Positions 14,532 through 15,481 of a stretch of DNA of 15,481 nt are shown piece by piece. The position numbers were made by a program, and so were the translations under genes. This DNA is from JAKQLP01 sp964562165 (GTDB taxonomy: Bacteria; Patescibacteriota; Dojkabacteria; B142; OLB20): positions 1 to 15,481 of the forward strand of contig CAZLRZ010000018.1 of the NCBI GenBank assembly GCA_964562165.1, read 5' to 3'. The notes beneath the pieces are model-generated. The model saw only the letters and a list, made by a program, of their open reading frames with translations, was not told where the DNA came from and searched no databases. How positions within the stretch are numbered: position 1 is the stretch's first letter; every line of letters begins with the position of its first letter.

Positions 14532-14559
14532 ACCCATACTGTTAAGAGCAAAAAATTAA

Positions 14560-15315
14560 ATGGAACATTCAATTGGAGCAAACACTTTGTTTTTAATCGG
14601 GGGCTTTCCCTTTACTAACACTATGTTGGCAAGTATTTTAGTGTCATTGCTAATGATCCTTTTGGCTGCAATTGTTCGAAGTAAATTAACTCAAAGAAAC
14701 CCTGGAAAACTTCAAACAGTATTCGAATTAATTGCCGATTACATTTATGGGCTTTGTTTAAGTATTGCTGACAAAGAAAGAGCTAAGGCTTTTTTCCCTT
14801 GGATGATTACCTTCTTTCTCTTTATTTTATTGAATAATATAATTGGCCTTTTCCCTGGATTCGGTCATATTGCATATTTAAATGAGGAAGGTCACGAAAT
14901 TGCTTTACTTAAAGGCGCCACAAGTGATTTGAATCTCACTTTTGCATTGGGTGTTGTGTCTTTTGGGCTATTGGAATTCTATGGATTCAAAATGGTTGGG
15001 ATTAAGGGCTGGTTTAAGCATTATTTCCATACAAAACCACTATACATATTACCTATATTCCTTTTTGTGGGTGTGCTTGAACTTATCCTTGAGCCTGTTA
15101 AATCATTATCTCTGGCGTTTCGACTTTTTGGAAATGTAATGGCCGGCGAAACTTTAGTTTCGGCGATGTCCGTAATTAATGGTACTCCAATGTTGTTTAT
15201 TGCTATACCATTCTTGTTATTAGAGATGTTAGTGGCTTTTGTTCAGGCACTTGTTTTTACGTTATTAACTTTGACCTTTATTTCGATGATTACCGCTCCA
15301 AGTGAGGAGCATTAA
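14560..15315 (+). CDS. atpB: F-type ATP synthase subunit a
   Basis: This multi-pass membrane protein forms the proton (or sodium) half-channels next to the c-ring. The signature LAFRLFGNVMAGE carries the essential Arg (Arg188 here, R210 in E. coli), and the last helix has FVQALVFTLLTLTFISM with Gln229 at the Q252 position. The first helix is near 20-40, and NNIIGLFPG (92-100) matches the family's NxxGLxP. Length (251 residues) is normal. An insertion-like loop with a helical part (about 103-125, IAYLNEEGHEIALLKGATSD) is larger than in many homologs. The next gene, 42 bases downstream, is atpE, so the usual B-E order holds. No atpI homolog of usable length precedes it. Confidence 0.94.
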   Translation: MEHSIGANTLFLIGGFPFTNTMLASILVSLLMILLAAIVRSKLTQRNPGKLQTVFELIADYIYGLCLSIADKERAKAFFPWMITFFLFILLNNIIGLFPGFGHIAYLNEEGHEIALLKGATSDLNLTFALGVVSFGLLEFYGFKMVGIKGWFKHYFHTKPLYILPIFLFVGVLELILEPVKSLSLAFRLFGNVMAGETLVSAMSVINGTPMLFIAIPFLLLEMLVAFVQALVFTLLTLTFISMITAPSEEH

Positions 15316-15357
15316 TTAGTTTTTATTTAATTTATTTTATATTTTATTCTTACAAAA

Positions 15358-15481
15358 ATGGAGATAATACTTTCAAAAGTTCTCTTTATAGCCATAGGTG
15401 GTATTGCGCCAGCATTAGCCATCGCTATGATTGGTAAATCCGCTATGGAAGCCATCGGTCGAAACCCAGAAGCTAGTGGTA
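15358..15481 (+). CDS. atpE: F-type ATP synthase subunit c (partial)
   Basis: The first 41 codons are present and run off the window. Helix 1 (about 5-30) leads into the polar loop GRNPEA (34-39), the family's R-(Q/N)-P turn that faces subunits γ and ε. Helix 2 with the ion-binding Glu or Asp is outside the window, so proton or sodium specificity cannot be read. Helix 1 carries alanine at 17, 19, 21 and 23 (APALAIA) where most c subunits have the GxGxGxG packing motif. It lies downstream of atpB with a 42-base AT-rich spacer and no Shine-Dalgarno sequence before ATG. Confidence 0.93.
   Translation, partial: MEIILSKVLFIAIGGIAPALAIAMIGKSAMEAIGRNPEASG

Noticed and set aside
1..15481. UGA recoded as glycine (code 25), as in some CPR lineages
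   Set aside because: All long genes read through cleanly without internal TGA codons and the glycosyltransferase ends in TGA, so the standard bacterial code fits.
1..15481. CRISPR array, tRNA or rRNA genes, insertion sequences
   Set aside because: No regularly spaced repeats, no cloverleaf or rRNA-like stretch and no transposase or terminal repeats were seen on reading both strands.

Overview
The window is AT-rich and gene-dense, with short intergenic gaps and standard stop codons. No start codon in it is preceded by a convincing Shine-Dalgarno sequence. With very small surface-enzyme operons, multi-domain Ig-like ectoproteins and many unrecognised genes, this suggests a Candidate Phyla Radiation (Patescibacteria) type genome. 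That assignment is an inference, because no rRNA or other phylogenetic marker is present. The housekeeping anchors are rlmN, a type I glutamine synthetase and the start of an F-type ATP synthase operon (atpB, atpE).

Layout. Positions 1-1019 hold the first codons of a minus-strand membrane or secreted protein, a small DUF2892-like membrane protein ending in a strong terminator, and a minus-strand GreA/GreB-like factor. Positions 1172-4075 (minus) hold a two-gene unit. The upstream gene encodes a regulator with a decayed NTPase domain and a C-terminal OmpR/PhoB-type winged helix; the downstream gene encodes an unrecognised protein with an intact P-loop. The regulator's promoter carries three TCAGAT hexamers at exact 10-bp spacing that overlap the -10 box, which looks like an autoregulatory operator. 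Positions 4193-10439 (plus) form a tightly packed operon: an acyltransferase-3/polysaccharide-deacetylase fusion, a membrane-anchored Ig-like protein ending in a C39-like cysteine peptidase domain, a short GT39-type glycosyltransferase and an Erm/KsgA-type rRNA adenine methyltransferase. The last three are joined by 1-nt and 4-nt overlaps. Positions 10495-11022 encode an exported protein with a Met/Gly-rich tail, followed by a strong terminator. Positions 11140-12873 (plus) carry rlmN and an unrecognised gene. The glutamine synthetase (minus) converges on that unrecognised gene with overlapping stop codons. From 14560 the atp operon begins and runs off the window.

How the genes fit together. 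The 4193-10439 operon looks like a cell-surface glycan and protein-processing module: acylation plus deacylation on one polypeptide, a lipid-linked-sugar-dependent glycosyltransferase, and an extracellular peptidase. It diverges from the regulator/NTPase pair, and the shared intergenic region carries the repeat operator, so the regulator may control both sides. The most notable points are the acyltransferase-deacetylase fusion with no canonical start codon for its evident N-terminus, the repeat operator beside the regulator/NTPase pair, the unknown protein at 12163 with a possible Cys-His-Asp arrangement, and an AxAxAxA motif in the ATP synthase c subunit.
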